A stretch of DNA of 64,000 bases from Bacteroidota bacterium (GTDB lineage Bacteria > Bacteroidota > Bacteroidia > Chitinophagales > Chitinophagaceae). Below, piece after piece: positions 47,074 through 56,400 of the stretch (the stretch's first letter is position 1; the number at the start of each line of letters is the position of its first letter). The translations under genes and the position numbers were made by a program. A model generated the notes under the pieces. It did no database searches, was not told the DNA's origin, and saw only the letters and a list, made by a program, of their open reading frames with translations. Location: contig JAEWKK010000014.1 in NCBI GenBank assembly GCA_023386045.1, positions 1 through 64,000 of the forward strand, written 5' to 3'.

Positions 47074-47364
47074 TCAATTTAACTGCACCACCGGCAGCCG
47101 GTAATTCTGCCCGTCCCAGATCATGAGCTCATTCACCTCCAACTTCCAGAATTTTTTGAAGGGAGATTTGGATAAGATCTTTTTGACTTCGGTCTTGGTA
47201 TTGGCATTGATCGTGATCCAGACGGTCTGCACTTCCATGCTCACCGCATAATGCTCTATTACCTGGTCGTCGATCAGGGTATTAATATATTCCCTGTGCC
47301 CCGGAATGGCTTCCATGGCGGCTTCGTTCCAGTCGAAATGTACGGTCACTAAATATTTCTTCAT
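47074..47364 (-). CDS. Small uncharacterised alpha/beta protein
   Basis: A 96-residue cytosolic protein (KYLVTVHFDWNEAAMEAIPG, SMEVQTVWITINANTKTEV). The alternating strands and helices suggest a ferredoxin-like alpha+beta fold of the muconolactone-isomerase or YCII type. No catalytic motif is seen. It lies 14 bp after mtaB on the same strand. Confidence 0.55.
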   Translation of the reverse strand: MKKYLVTVHFDWNEAAMEAIPGHREYINTLIDDQVIEHYAVSMEVQTVWITINANTKTEVKKILSKSPFKKFWKLEVNELMIWDGQNYRLPVVQLN

Positions 47365-47378
47365 CAGTTCTTCTTCAA

Positions 47379-48653
47379 TTAAATTGTCCAGTCAACGATC
47401 TGATTCGCCCACTCCTTCCTGTAAGGTGTTGTGATCCTGATATAATTATCGCTATAACCTTCCATCATGCCATTTTTTTCATGGTCTTCAAACAATACCT
47501 TTCTGGTCTTGCCTCTTTGCTGCTCCGTGAAATACTGCATCTTCATATAACTCAGGTTGCGCAAGGTCTTGTTTCTTTCATGTCTCCTGGAAACAGGAAC
47601 AACAGGCTGGATTTCCAGCGCTTTGGTATGATCTCTTTCCGAATAGGTAAAAACATGCAAATAGGAAACGTCCAGCTGGTGCAGGAAGTCAAAAGTCTCC
47701 TTGAACTGCTCATCCGATTCTGAAGGAAACCCTACGATCACATCCACTCCAATTGCGCAATGTGGCATGAGTGATTTGATCATTTCCACTTTTTCCATAT
47801 AGAGTTCCCGCTGGTAACGGCGGCGCATCAGTTTCAATATTTCATTGCTCCCGCTCTGCAGCGGAATATGAAAATGAGGCATGAACTTTTTACTGGCAGC
47901 TACAAATTCAATGATCTCTTTTGTGAGCAGGTTGGGTTCAATAGAAGAAATGCGATAACGTTCTATGCCTTCCACTTCATCGAGCTGTCTGACGAGATCA
48001 TAAAAATCTTCTTCTTTTCTTATGGCTCCATCTGCTCCCTTTCCAAAATCGCCCAGGTTTACACCCGTCAGCACAATTTCCTTCACGCCAGTTTTTGCCA
48101 GCTCTTCTGCATTTCTTAATACATTATCGATACTATCACTTCGGCTCTTTCCCCTGGCCATGGGGATAGTACAGAATGAACAGGTATAATCACAACCATC
48201 CTGCACTTTCAGGAAAGTTCTTGTGCGATCGTTCAATGAATAGGAAGCATTAAATCCGCTCACATCACTAATATCACAGCTGCTGATCTTCGCAGAATCA
48301 CCTTTTGCCAGTTCTTTGATATGCGATACCAGGTTGAATTTTTCCGCTGCACCCAATACCAGGTCAACGCCCGGAATTTCAGAGATCTCTTTTGGCTTGA
48401 GCTGGGCATAACAGCCCGTAATGACCACCAGGCTTTGAGGCGCTTTCCGCTGAATCCTTCTCACCAGCTGGCGACATTCTTTATCCGCATTGTCCGTTAC
48501 CGAACAGGTATTGATCACATATACGTCTGCCTCTTCTTCAAACTCTTTTTTTAAGAAACCGCCGGCTTCCATTTGACGTGAAAGCGTGGATGTTTCGGAA
48601 AAATTGAGCTTGCAACCCAGGGTATGAAAGGCAACTGTCCTCTGTTTTTCCAT
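47379..48653 (-). CDS. mtaB: tRNA-t6A37 methylthiotransferase MtaB
   Basis: A ~424-residue radical-SAM enzyme that adds a methylthio group to t6A37 in tRNA. The N-terminal UPF0004 domain has VAFHTLGCKLNFSETS, VINTCSVT and VVITGCYAQ. The radical-SAM cysteines are in QDGCDYTCSFCTIPMARG. HIPLQSGSNEILKLMRRRYQ and the final GYSDNYIRITTPY are typical of MtaB. The start MEKQRTVAFH is preferred over an upstream Met. Confidence 0.95.
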   Translation of the reverse strand: MEKQRTVAFHTLGCKLNFSETSTLSRQMEAGGFLKKEFEEEADVYVINTCSVTDNADKECRQLVRRIQRKAPQSLVVITGCYAQLKPKEISEIPGVDLVLGAAEKFNLVSHIKELAKGDSAKISSCDISDVSGFNASYSLNDRTRTFLKVQDGCDYTCSFCTIPMARGKSRSDSIDNVLRNAEELAKTGVKEIVLTGVNLGDFGKGADGAIRKEEDFYDLVRQLDEVEGIERYRISSIEPNLLTKEIIEFVAASKKFMPHFHIPLQSGSNEILKLMRRRYQRELYMEKVEMIKSLMPHCAIGVDVIVGFPSESDEQFKETFDFLHQLDVSYLHVFTYSERDHTKALEIQPVVPVSRRHERNKTLRNLSYMKMQYFTEQQRGKTRKVLFEDHEKNGMMEGYSDNYIRITTPYRKEWANQIVDWTI

Positions 48654-48781
48654 GAACCCGCAAAGGTAGCCAAAACTCTCTCGCCGCAAGTTGGCTTCAG
48701 TCTAATTAGGAAATTGTTAAGGTGCGGGCGGCAAGACAATCTTTTAAGCCTTAATTTCTATGATTACATTCGCAAACACTG

Positions 48782-49177
48782 ATGAAACAGGGAAGAGCCA
48801 CTTTATCACTACTGCTAATACTGGTGCTGCTGGTTGTATTTATTTACAAGCGATGGCAGGAACCTGTAAGAGGAGAATTGTTTGACCGCACGCCTTCGAG
48901 CCTGATCTATACCAAACATGCGCTTTGCCGGATGAATTGCCGCCACATCAGCAGGGAAGACATTGCCGAGATCATGAAAAAAGGCATCATTCACCTGGGA
49001 AAAAGCGACCGCTTCGACAAACCCTGTCCTACTTATGCCCTGCAGGGTGAAACCTCTGACGGTGAAAAGTTAAGGGTGATCTTTGCACAGTGCGAAAAAG
49101 AAACCAAAGTGATCACCTGCTATAACCTGGAAGAAGAATTTGAATGTCATTGTCCCGGCGACGAAAAGAAAAAATAA
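48782..49177 (+). CDS. DUF4258 domain protein, membrane-anchored
   Basis: A 131-residue protein with one N-terminal helix (LSLLLILVLLVVFIY) and a DUF4258 domain (IYTKHALCRMNCRHISREDI, DEKLRVIFAQC-type core, VITCYNLEEEFECHCPGD). It has many cysteines. DUF4258 proteins are often toxin-like or of unknown function; this membrane-anchored form is less usual. It is separated from plsC by 1 bp. Confidence 0.85.
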   Translation: MKQGRATLSLLLILVLLVVFIYKRWQEPVRGELFDRTPSSLIYTKHALCRMNCRHISREDIAEIMKKGIIHLGKSDRFDKPCPTYALQGETSDGEKLRVIFAQCEKETKVITCYNLEEEFECHCPGDEKKK

Positions 49178-49178
49178 C

Positions 49179-49940
49179 ATGCGTATCCTGCTCAAGCCTT
49201 TTCATATCCTTTACGTGATCTATGCCTTCCTGCTTTTTGTGGCCTTGATGATACCGGTATTTATCTGGTCTCTGCTGGTAATGCCGCTGGGGAGGATCCG
49301 GGCAGGAAACCTTATCTATTACGCCTGCATGGTCTGGGCTGATATCTGGCTTGCCCTGGTTTTTATTATTCACCGGAATTTTTACCTGGAAGAGCATCGT
49401 AAAGACCAGTCTTATATCTATGTCAGCAATCACATCTCCTATCTTGATTCAGCGCTTGTGCCCAAAATATTCCGAAAGCCATTGCGGCCTCTTGGTAAAG
49501 TAGAAATGTCGAAGATCCCAGTGTTTGGATTCATTTACAGGAATGTGATCGTGACCGTGGACCGCAGCAATCCAGAGAACAGGATGAAAAGCGTACGCCT
49601 GTTGAAATCTATCCTGAATCATGGTATTTCTGTATTAGTATTTCCTGAGGGCACATTCAATACCACCGAAAAGCCATTAAAGCCTTTTTATGATGGAGCG
49701 TTTAGAGTAGCTATAGAAACAGGAACTCCCATCAAACCGGTGCTGATTCTGAATTCTTATGACCTGATGCACTACAGGAGTATTTTTTCCCTCAGGCCTG
49801 GTATCAGTCGGGCTGTATTCTTACCTGAAGTTAGCGTGGAAGGATTGACAACGGATGATTTACCGAATTTAAAAATGCAGGTGCATGCTGCTATGGAATT
49901 TGCCCTGATCGAATATGGAGCGAAATGGGTCAGGTTTTAA
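49179..49940 (+). CDS. 1-acyl-glycerol-3-phosphate acyltransferase (PlsC-type)
   Basis: A ~253-residue membrane acyltransferase for phosphatidic acid synthesis. It has the H-x4-D motif in SNHISYLDSALVPK and the FPEGTFN motif, with N-terminal membrane segments (LYVIYAFLLFVALMIPVFIW). The start MRILLKPFHIL follows the DUF4258 stop immediately, so the two are likely cotranslated. It converges on the GNAT gene. Confidence 0.92.
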   Translation: MRILLKPFHILYVIYAFLLFVALMIPVFIWSLLVMPLGRIRAGNLIYYACMVWADIWLALVFIIHRNFYLEEHRKDQSYIYVSNHISYLDSALVPKIFRKPLRPLGKVEMSKIPVFGFIYRNVIVTVDRSNPENRMKSVRLLKSILNHGISVLVFPEGTFNTTEKPLKPFYDGAFRVAIETGTPIKPVLILNSYDLMHYRSIFSLRPGISRAVFLPEVSVEGLTTDDLPNLKMQVHAAMEFALIEYGAKWVRF

Positions 49941-50485
49941 GAAGAAGGACCATGGCTTTCTTTCAACATCAGCCTGAATCCATAAACGGGTAGTCCACCC
50001 TGTGAGAAATCAAGGTCTTCTGATCTTTGGAAACCAAGACCTTCATACATTTTCCATGCTACCTGCATGGCCATGGTGCTGTGGATGATCAGTTGCGAAA
50101 CGCCATCTTCCTTTGCCCTCCTGATACATTCCAGTGTGAGCAGTTTTCCAATTCCTTTACCTCTTGAGGATGGATCCACTGCCAGCAAGCGGAAGCCTGC
50201 TGCATTTTTTTCCTGTGTAGCGCTTCCACCCGAACCATAATACTGCATGTCGGAAAAATAAACCACCGCACCTTGAATTTTTTCATCAGGAGATGTTGCT
50301 ACCAGCAGCGAAACTCCTGGCTTTTCTGTTAGTGCGCCAATGTTGGCAAGCAATTGATAATAGGCTGGCTGCTCTCCAGGTTTTGGAAACCCCTCTAATT
50401 GCGAATACACCTGGACCATAAGTTGTCCGATCTTTTCAAATTCTTCAGGCCTGGCTTTTCTTATGGTGTTTTCTTTTTTAAGCAT
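49937..50485 (-). CDS. GNAT family N-acetyltransferase
   Basis: A ~182-residue acetyltransferase (TIRKARPEEFEKIGQLMVQV start). The acetyl-CoA site is DPSSRGKGIGKLLTLECIRRA and motif B is WKMYEGLGFQRSEDLDF. I set the start at MLKKENTIRK, 44 codons after an in-frame Met, because the upstream part is not GNAT-like. It overlaps plsC at the 3' end by 4 bp. Confidence 0.88.
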   Translation of the reverse strand: MLKKENTIRKARPEEFEKIGQLMVQVYSQLEGFPKPGEQPAYYQLLANIGALTEKPGVSLLVATSPDEKIQGAVVYFSDMQYYGSGGSATQEKNAAGFRLLAVDPSSRGKGIGKLLTLECIRRAKEDGVSQLIIHSTMAMQVAWKMYEGLGFQRSEDLDFSQGGLPVYGFRLMLKESHGPSS

Positions 50486-50763
50486 GATTGGTTCTTCAGG
50501 TGTAAAAATAACAGCGAAAAAGGAAACGGCAATCTCGAAACATCTTCCATCATTGTTATCCAATGCAGCACCACAAAGAACACCAGGAACCACAGTGGCC
50601 ACAAAGCTTCTAGCCATAGTCTTGCGCGTTTTTATTTTTAAGCCTACTGAAGGAATTGGATCTATAAATTATTTATTGAAGCATTTCCTTACTGGAAAAA
50701 TCCCATAAATGTGTGAGTGAGGTACTGACTTAAAGTAAATAGCTTTATAGTAAACAAATAGAA

Positions 50764-51291
50764 ATGAGGATCTATACAAACTCCAGGACTACAATTGCTC
50801 TTTTCTTATTGGCATTCATGAATTTTTGTTCATCATGCAGCAATGATGAAAGCCAGCCAAAGGTTGAAGCGAAGGACAGCAGTATTGAAAAAACTGAAGT
50901 GAAAAACATACAGGCCTGTTCGCTCCTGACAGAAGCTGATGCAAAGCAGATCCTGGGTAATGCCATACGGCCCGGCATGCAATCGTCAACCATGTGTCAA
51001 TATGTTTCTGCTTCTGAAGAACTATCAAAAACAGGAGAAAATGTATCACTAACCCTCCACCAGAATGCAGGGCCGGAATTTGAAAAATATGTGTCGGATA
51101 TGGAAAAAAGCACAGGTACCACAACGGAACCCGTACAGGGTGTTGGAGAAAAAGCAGCATGGGCGGACGGCAGCCTCATTGTGAAGCAAAACGATGATCT
51201 CCTGGTGATCATTGTAGGAAAGAAAATGGAGAAAGCTGAACACATCAATACAGCTAAAACGCTGGCCAATTCAATTCTTTCGAGGATGTAA
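50764..51291 (+). CDS. Exported lipoprotein with DUF3558-like layout
   Basis: A 175-residue lipoprotein (LLAFMNFCSSCSNDE). After a linker comes ACSLLTEADAKQILGN, then MCQYVSASEE and later EKAAWADGSLIVKQNDDLL. This layout resembles DUF3558-type lipoproteins, which have a conserved Cys pair (residues ~52 and ~73). The function is unknown. It converges on the FN3 protein gene with 7 bp between. Confidence 0.6.
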   Translation: MRIYTNSRTTIALFLLAFMNFCSSCSNDESQPKVEAKDSSIEKTEVKNIQACSLLTEADAKQILGNAIRPGMQSSTMCQYVSASEELSKTGENVSLTLHQNAGPEFEKYVSDMEKSTGTTTEPVQGVGEKAAWADGSLIVKQNDDLLVIIVGKKMEKAEHINTAKTLANSILSRM

Positions 51292-51298
51292 TTCCTTC

Positions 51299-53422
51299 CT
51301 ATTTTTTCACCAGGATGCCTTCGCCGATACTTGTCATTTTGGAATTGTTCTGGTATACAGCCTGGATGGCGTAACGGTATCCTTTTTCCATTTCTGTTAC
51401 CTGGAAATCCTTCCATTCACGGGTTCCTTTTTCCAGTGTGCGGTATCTTTCGAGTTGAGCGCCTGCCAGCGATCTGTAAATCACAAAATAGAAAGGTTCT
51501 GATGTAGTGTAATTCCATTGCAGTACAACGGCATTCTGTTGCGCATCATAAAATGCTTTTGTAAAGCTGATGGAAGATAAGATCTCTGCTCCGCGCAGTT
51601 GTAACCTTGCAGGTGTTGACAGTTCAGAAATCAAACCATCTTCATCAACCGTCTTGCCCGCGTATTCGTATACAATTCCATGTTTTATAGTAGTATCAGA
51701 AAAACTGAATCGATCTGTTTTTTCTGAGTGCGCGATCCTGGCGACCTGTTTCCAGTCACCCCCAGCTTCCCTTCTCATCACCAGGTAATGTATGGCATCC
51801 TTGCTAGCACTGTTTGAAAATTGCAATTGTGCTGCGCCAGGAATGATTGTGGCATCAAGTATTACGGGTGGCGTTGGCGGAATGATGTCGGGTTTTTTCA
51901 ATTCAAGGACATCCGAATAATCTGAATGATTATTGTTTTGATCAACCGCAACAATCCGATAATAGATCTTCTTGGTAAGTGTTTTTAAAGTAATGCTATC
52001 GGTAAATTGGTTTTCCGATGTTGGATATAAAGTGATCTGTGTAAATGGCTGGTTTCTTTCATGAGCAAAATAAACTTTGTACCCTTTGATATCTTCTTCC
52101 GGATTCATTTTCCAGGACAGGTGTACCAGTCCTTCCCTGTCGATATTTCCTTTTAATTCTGTAGGTTCTTCAGGTGCTGTAGTATCGGGCAACAAACCCA
52201 TGACTGGGAAAGAAGGATTCTGGTTGCCCGCAGTATCCACTGCTGCCACCATATAAAAATTGGGTCCATGTTCAAAGGGTGCTGGATCTGTAAACCCTGT
52301 TGCATCAACAGAAAGCAATTGAGGATGCAATAAGGTAAATCCTCCATCAACCTGACTGGACCGGTACACATAATATCCTTTCAAATCAGATTCTTTTACA
52401 GGTTTGTTCCAGCTTAATTTCATTGACCTGTTGTTCATCACTTCTGGTGTACCAAGAAGGATGGAAGAAGGAGGAGTAAGGTCTCTTCCACTAACCACTA
52501 CCGGATCTGAATAAGCACTCCATTCACCAAATGAATTGATGCCCCGAACGCGGTAAAAATAGGGTTGGTAATTTTTTTTGATCGAATCAATTAAAACATG
52601 TTGCTGCTGCAACAGATCCGTCAGTTGTAGTAATGCTGAATCTTTTGGCAGGTTGGCTGTATCCGGCAATGATGTATAATAGGGTGATTCATGGAGAGCC
52701 TTGTAGTTTTTTCCATCTTCACTTATTTCCACCTGGTATCCTGAGTAGGATTCCGGTTGATGGCGGGGCCATTGCAATTCCACCTTCCTATCACCTCCAA
52801 AAACCACAAGGCCTTCAGGTTTTAAATTTGCTTCTCTTTGATTCACCACTACCAGGGAAGAAGAAAGCTGTTTCATATTTGGGATAGGCTTTGCGGCAAC
52901 GATCCTGTAAACATAGGCTTCCCCAGCAACAACCTGTTTATCTGTCCATCGCAGCCCGATAGCATCAGCTACAGCTGCTGAATAATCCGCACTTTGCAAA
53001 GCCAGGGCATATCTGTTATTGAGATCATCAGCACCCTGCGTAATGACGGGTGCCATTCCATTTTTTGCGGTGGTTACTGATTTGCCATAAAGAGCCTGCG
53101 CCGCGATAGCAGCATACTTGTTGTTCCGGTCAAGTGTTTTCTTCATGGCCTCCAGTGAACTGGGTATAATGGGTTGGCTGTTCAGAGCTGTCCACTTCCC
53201 ATCCGCACTGTTCCTGCTCATTCTCAAAACCTGGTAACCGGTTTTGTTCAACAGTTGCCAGGCTCCCGGAGTAGAAGGTGCCCATCGCAATACAATAGAA
53301 TCACCATAGGCTTTTGCCATTACGCGGATCACAGGTGTATCGGGCAATGACCCGTTTTGTGATTTAAGCTTTTCCTGCGCCAACAGTATCAATACAATAA
53401 AAAATAAGAATTGCTTTTTCAT
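51299..53422 (-). CDS. Secreted fibronectin type III repeat protein (trio member 3)
   Basis: A 707-residue exported protein (MKKQFLFFIVLILLAQEKLKSQ). Several FN3-like domains follow: SYSGYQVEISEDGKNY (near 220), LKGYYVYRSSQVDG (near 345), IKGYKVYFAHERNQ (near 445), IHYLVMRREAGGDW (near 545) and FYFVIYRSL (near 640). No type IX C-terminal signal or catalytic domain is seen. It follows the giant gene after 8 bp, the last of a three-gene unit. Confidence 0.8.
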   Translation of the reverse strand: MKKQFLFFIVLILLAQEKLKSQNGSLPDTPVIRVMAKAYGDSIVLRWAPSTPGAWQLLNKTGYQVLRMSRNSADGKWTALNSQPIIPSSLEAMKKTLDRNNKYAAIAAQALYGKSVTTAKNGMAPVITQGADDLNNRYALALQSADYSAAVADAIGLRWTDKQVVAGEAYVYRIVAAKPIPNMKQLSSSLVVVNQREANLKPEGLVVFGGDRKVELQWPRHQPESYSGYQVEISEDGKNYKALHESPYYTSLPDTANLPKDSALLQLTDLLQQQHVLIDSIKKNYQPYFYRVRGINSFGEWSAYSDPVVVSGRDLTPPSSILLGTPEVMNNRSMKLSWNKPVKESDLKGYYVYRSSQVDGGFTLLHPQLLSVDATGFTDPAPFEHGPNFYMVAAVDTAGNQNPSFPVMGLLPDTTAPEEPTELKGNIDREGLVHLSWKMNPEEDIKGYKVYFAHERNQPFTQITLYPTSENQFTDSITLKTLTKKIYYRIVAVDQNNNHSDYSDVLELKKPDIIPPTPPVILDATIIPGAAQLQFSNSASKDAIHYLVMRREAGGDWKQVARIAHSEKTDRFSFSDTTIKHGIVYEYAGKTVDEDGLISELSTPARLQLRGAEILSSISFTKAFYDAQQNAVVLQWNYTTSEPFYFVIYRSLAGAQLERYRTLEKGTREWKDFQVTEMEKGYRYAIQAVYQNNSKMTSIGEGILVKK

Positions 53423-53430
53423 GGATGCTG

Positions 53431-56400
53431 TTAATACGTGAATGTTTTATTGATGCTGGTTGAAGGAAATCCTTTCAACCCATAACTCAGTTGCATGCTT
53501 CTGTTGCCAGATTTGGGCAGATACTCATAAGAAAGCCCGGCAAGCATCTTCAGTAAATTCATGTTGACAGCAGACCGGTACAATGCTGCCAGTTTATTCA
53601 ACGGCACATAGGCATAACCGCCAATTGAGTTGCTGGTGTATAATTGAGGGCTGCTATCATCTTCCAGCACATCTGAGGAAATAGTTTTTTCCAGTTGCTG
53701 GTAAGATTTCTGGAAATCGAGCACTTTCTTTGCAAAGTTTTTCAGCAACTGGTAATCCTGTAGAATGATCGTTTCCCTGGTCCAGCTGATCTGGTGTGTT
53801 GGTGTAACAAGAAAATTACTCACCTTTGGAGAAACCATCATGGATCCTCCAGTATTCACCTGTGTCATGGATGCAATGGTGGATGAGAAAGGCGCTGTCA
53901 TGGCAGATGAATTTTTATTCACTGCAACAACAGAATTGGAAGTATTCAGCAAAGCCATTGATTTCATCTTACTCCAGTCTACCGTATTCACCGGTTTGTA
54001 AATTTCTTTCCTGACCGATGGCAATGCCAGGTTGATATTGGCTCCGCTGATAGCCAGCACCAGGGCGCTCTTATAAAGTTTGTCGTTGGCGAAAGCATCA
54101 TTCTGCCTGCTGCCATCCCAGGATATCTGCACGGAAAGAAGTGATGGATAAGAAATGCCTGCAGGAGAAGTAAATCCTTTTATTTCAGCATCATCAAATG
54201 ATTCTGTGATATTGCCAGTATTGGATATCGTGAATTTGCTGGAAGAATTCTTACCCTTCCATTCTCCAAGAGCCGCCAGCTTCTCTGAAAAACTATTGTA
54301 TTTGCTGGTTGCAAAAACAAAACTGTAAACAGGCTGGTCGCCTGGTTTTTTCTGAGTTATGGAAGCAATTCTTGTGCTGATGGTCATGGTTCCTTCTTTT
54401 CCCAGCTTCCTTGTACTCTCGCTCACCTTTGACTGAATATTCAATTCTGTCAGATCCTTTCTCACACCGCCCTGAACATCCTGAGTTCTTGGCCAGAAGA
54501 TGACTTTATAACGTGTTTCGTTTTTAAGTTGCGCGGGTAGCCTGAAATTTAAAGTATTATTGGCTGCATCGGGCGTAAAAGAAGTGCTGATGGTATCTCC
54601 CTTATTCAGATCAACAAAAAACAGTTGCCATTTCATCAATCGCTCTGATGACAGGATATTGGGTTGCCACATCTTCAGTTGCAGTTTACCGGCTCCGCCC
54701 ATTTCATTCTTCAAAACAAACCTTTGCCCGTTTACAGGATAAGAAAGCACCACATTCTTTTCAGGAATCGTGATGGGCGCATCACCCGTGACAAAGGAAA
54801 ACTCGGTGATCTCTGAATGGGCTTCCCTCTTTTTTAATTTATCATTATATGGATGATCCCATCGCGATTGTTCGGGATACCATTGTTCTGCAATACATAC
54901 AACGCGGGCCTGGTAAGTCTTGCGGGCTTCAAATATGTTCTTGTGTCTTTTGAGTACAACAGTTTTGTCTGGTGAGAATTGCAAACCTTCATCAGGTAAA
55001 GGAGTTCCATTCAATGAAATGGTAAACGACTTAATGGAGAACCGGAACTTGCGAACCTCGCCTTCAGGTTTTGCTTCAGTAGGTGGAAGACTGATTTCCA
55101 TGATTTCATCTAACGGCTGGTTGGCAACCACATAAGCCTCATCAAACACATCGGCTTTGGCCGGACCATAATCAGCAATGATTTTGATATCCTTTAAAGG
55201 ATCTGATGGACCGGGATAACATTTATCACCCATCTCAAACTGGAAATTCGTATTCACTTTTACAGCTCCACCCAATACAGAACCATTCACGGCAAACCTT
55301 CCCTGGGCCCAGGTGGGATTGGGAAGACCGCCATTCAGAATAGCTCCGGCTTCCACGCTGCATAGTGAAAGGTCGCCTTCATAAAACCAAACATCAACAT
55401 GCACACCAACATCTGCATTGAGATAAGCATACAGTTGTCCGATCGCATACCAGTCGTTAATGCCACCGGGTTTACCACCACATTCAATGGGTTCGGTAAA
55501 ATGTTTCATCATCAGGTCAAAACCCAGAATGGCTGTAGCCTGTGCATAGAGCATCAGAAAGGAAGCACGGAAGTCCCCACGCACCTGTGCACCCAATGCA
55601 AATCCGCCACCGGGACTGTTATTGATATCGCTGATTAGTTTTGCTGTTTGAGGATTTGTTGCGGGCATGCCACTCATACCCGTGACTTCAGCAGGCAGAG
55701 GTGGCAATCCTCCATCTAATACATTACCTGCCGCGAGGTAGGCGTTTGCATTGAGTTTGGCTTTTAGTACTGGTGAGTTAACATCAAGGAAAGTGAAGCT
55801 GACTCTTTCACCAAAGGGATCACCCACTTTTACAAACCATTTAGAAGGATCGGCATAAACACCAATGGGTACACGGGCAGTTACCGAAGCAAATTTGGCA
55901 TCAACAGTGGCGTTTAGATTAAACGTGGTGGAAGGAATATCATAAGAGGCATCCACCATTGCTTTCACAAAAGGATTTTTGTTGGAAGGATAATCCGTAA
56001 CAAAATAGGCATTGCCATTCAGACCGAATTTTGAAAAAGAGCCTTTGCTCATGTCTATCACAGCAGTCAGTGTAATATCGCCATTAAAGGATTTTGGTTC
56101 TGTGAGTGCAGTGATAATAGTAGCTTTTAATCCCGCCTTTCCTTTTTGTGGAATGAAGTTGAGGCCTGAAGCCGTTTTACCCGGAGTAGCATCTTCAAGA
56201 TCCATTTTAGAAGCTGCAAGCTCAGTGCTTTTGGGTACTTCATTGCTGAAACTCATATTGTAAAAGGCACCACCACCAAAACCTGCGATCCCTAAGGGAC
56301 CTACTAAAGGAATGGGTTTAGGTAATGCAGCCCTCGCATCCACAAACCAGTAGTTATATCCTTCACCCGAAGTTGTTTTTCCAAACTGTGCGGTTCCATC

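Noticed and set aside
50486..50617. 44-residue N-terminal extension of the second GNAT gene
   Set aside because: The extension is unlike GNAT sequences, and a better start (MLKKENTIRK) gives a normal-length enzyme.
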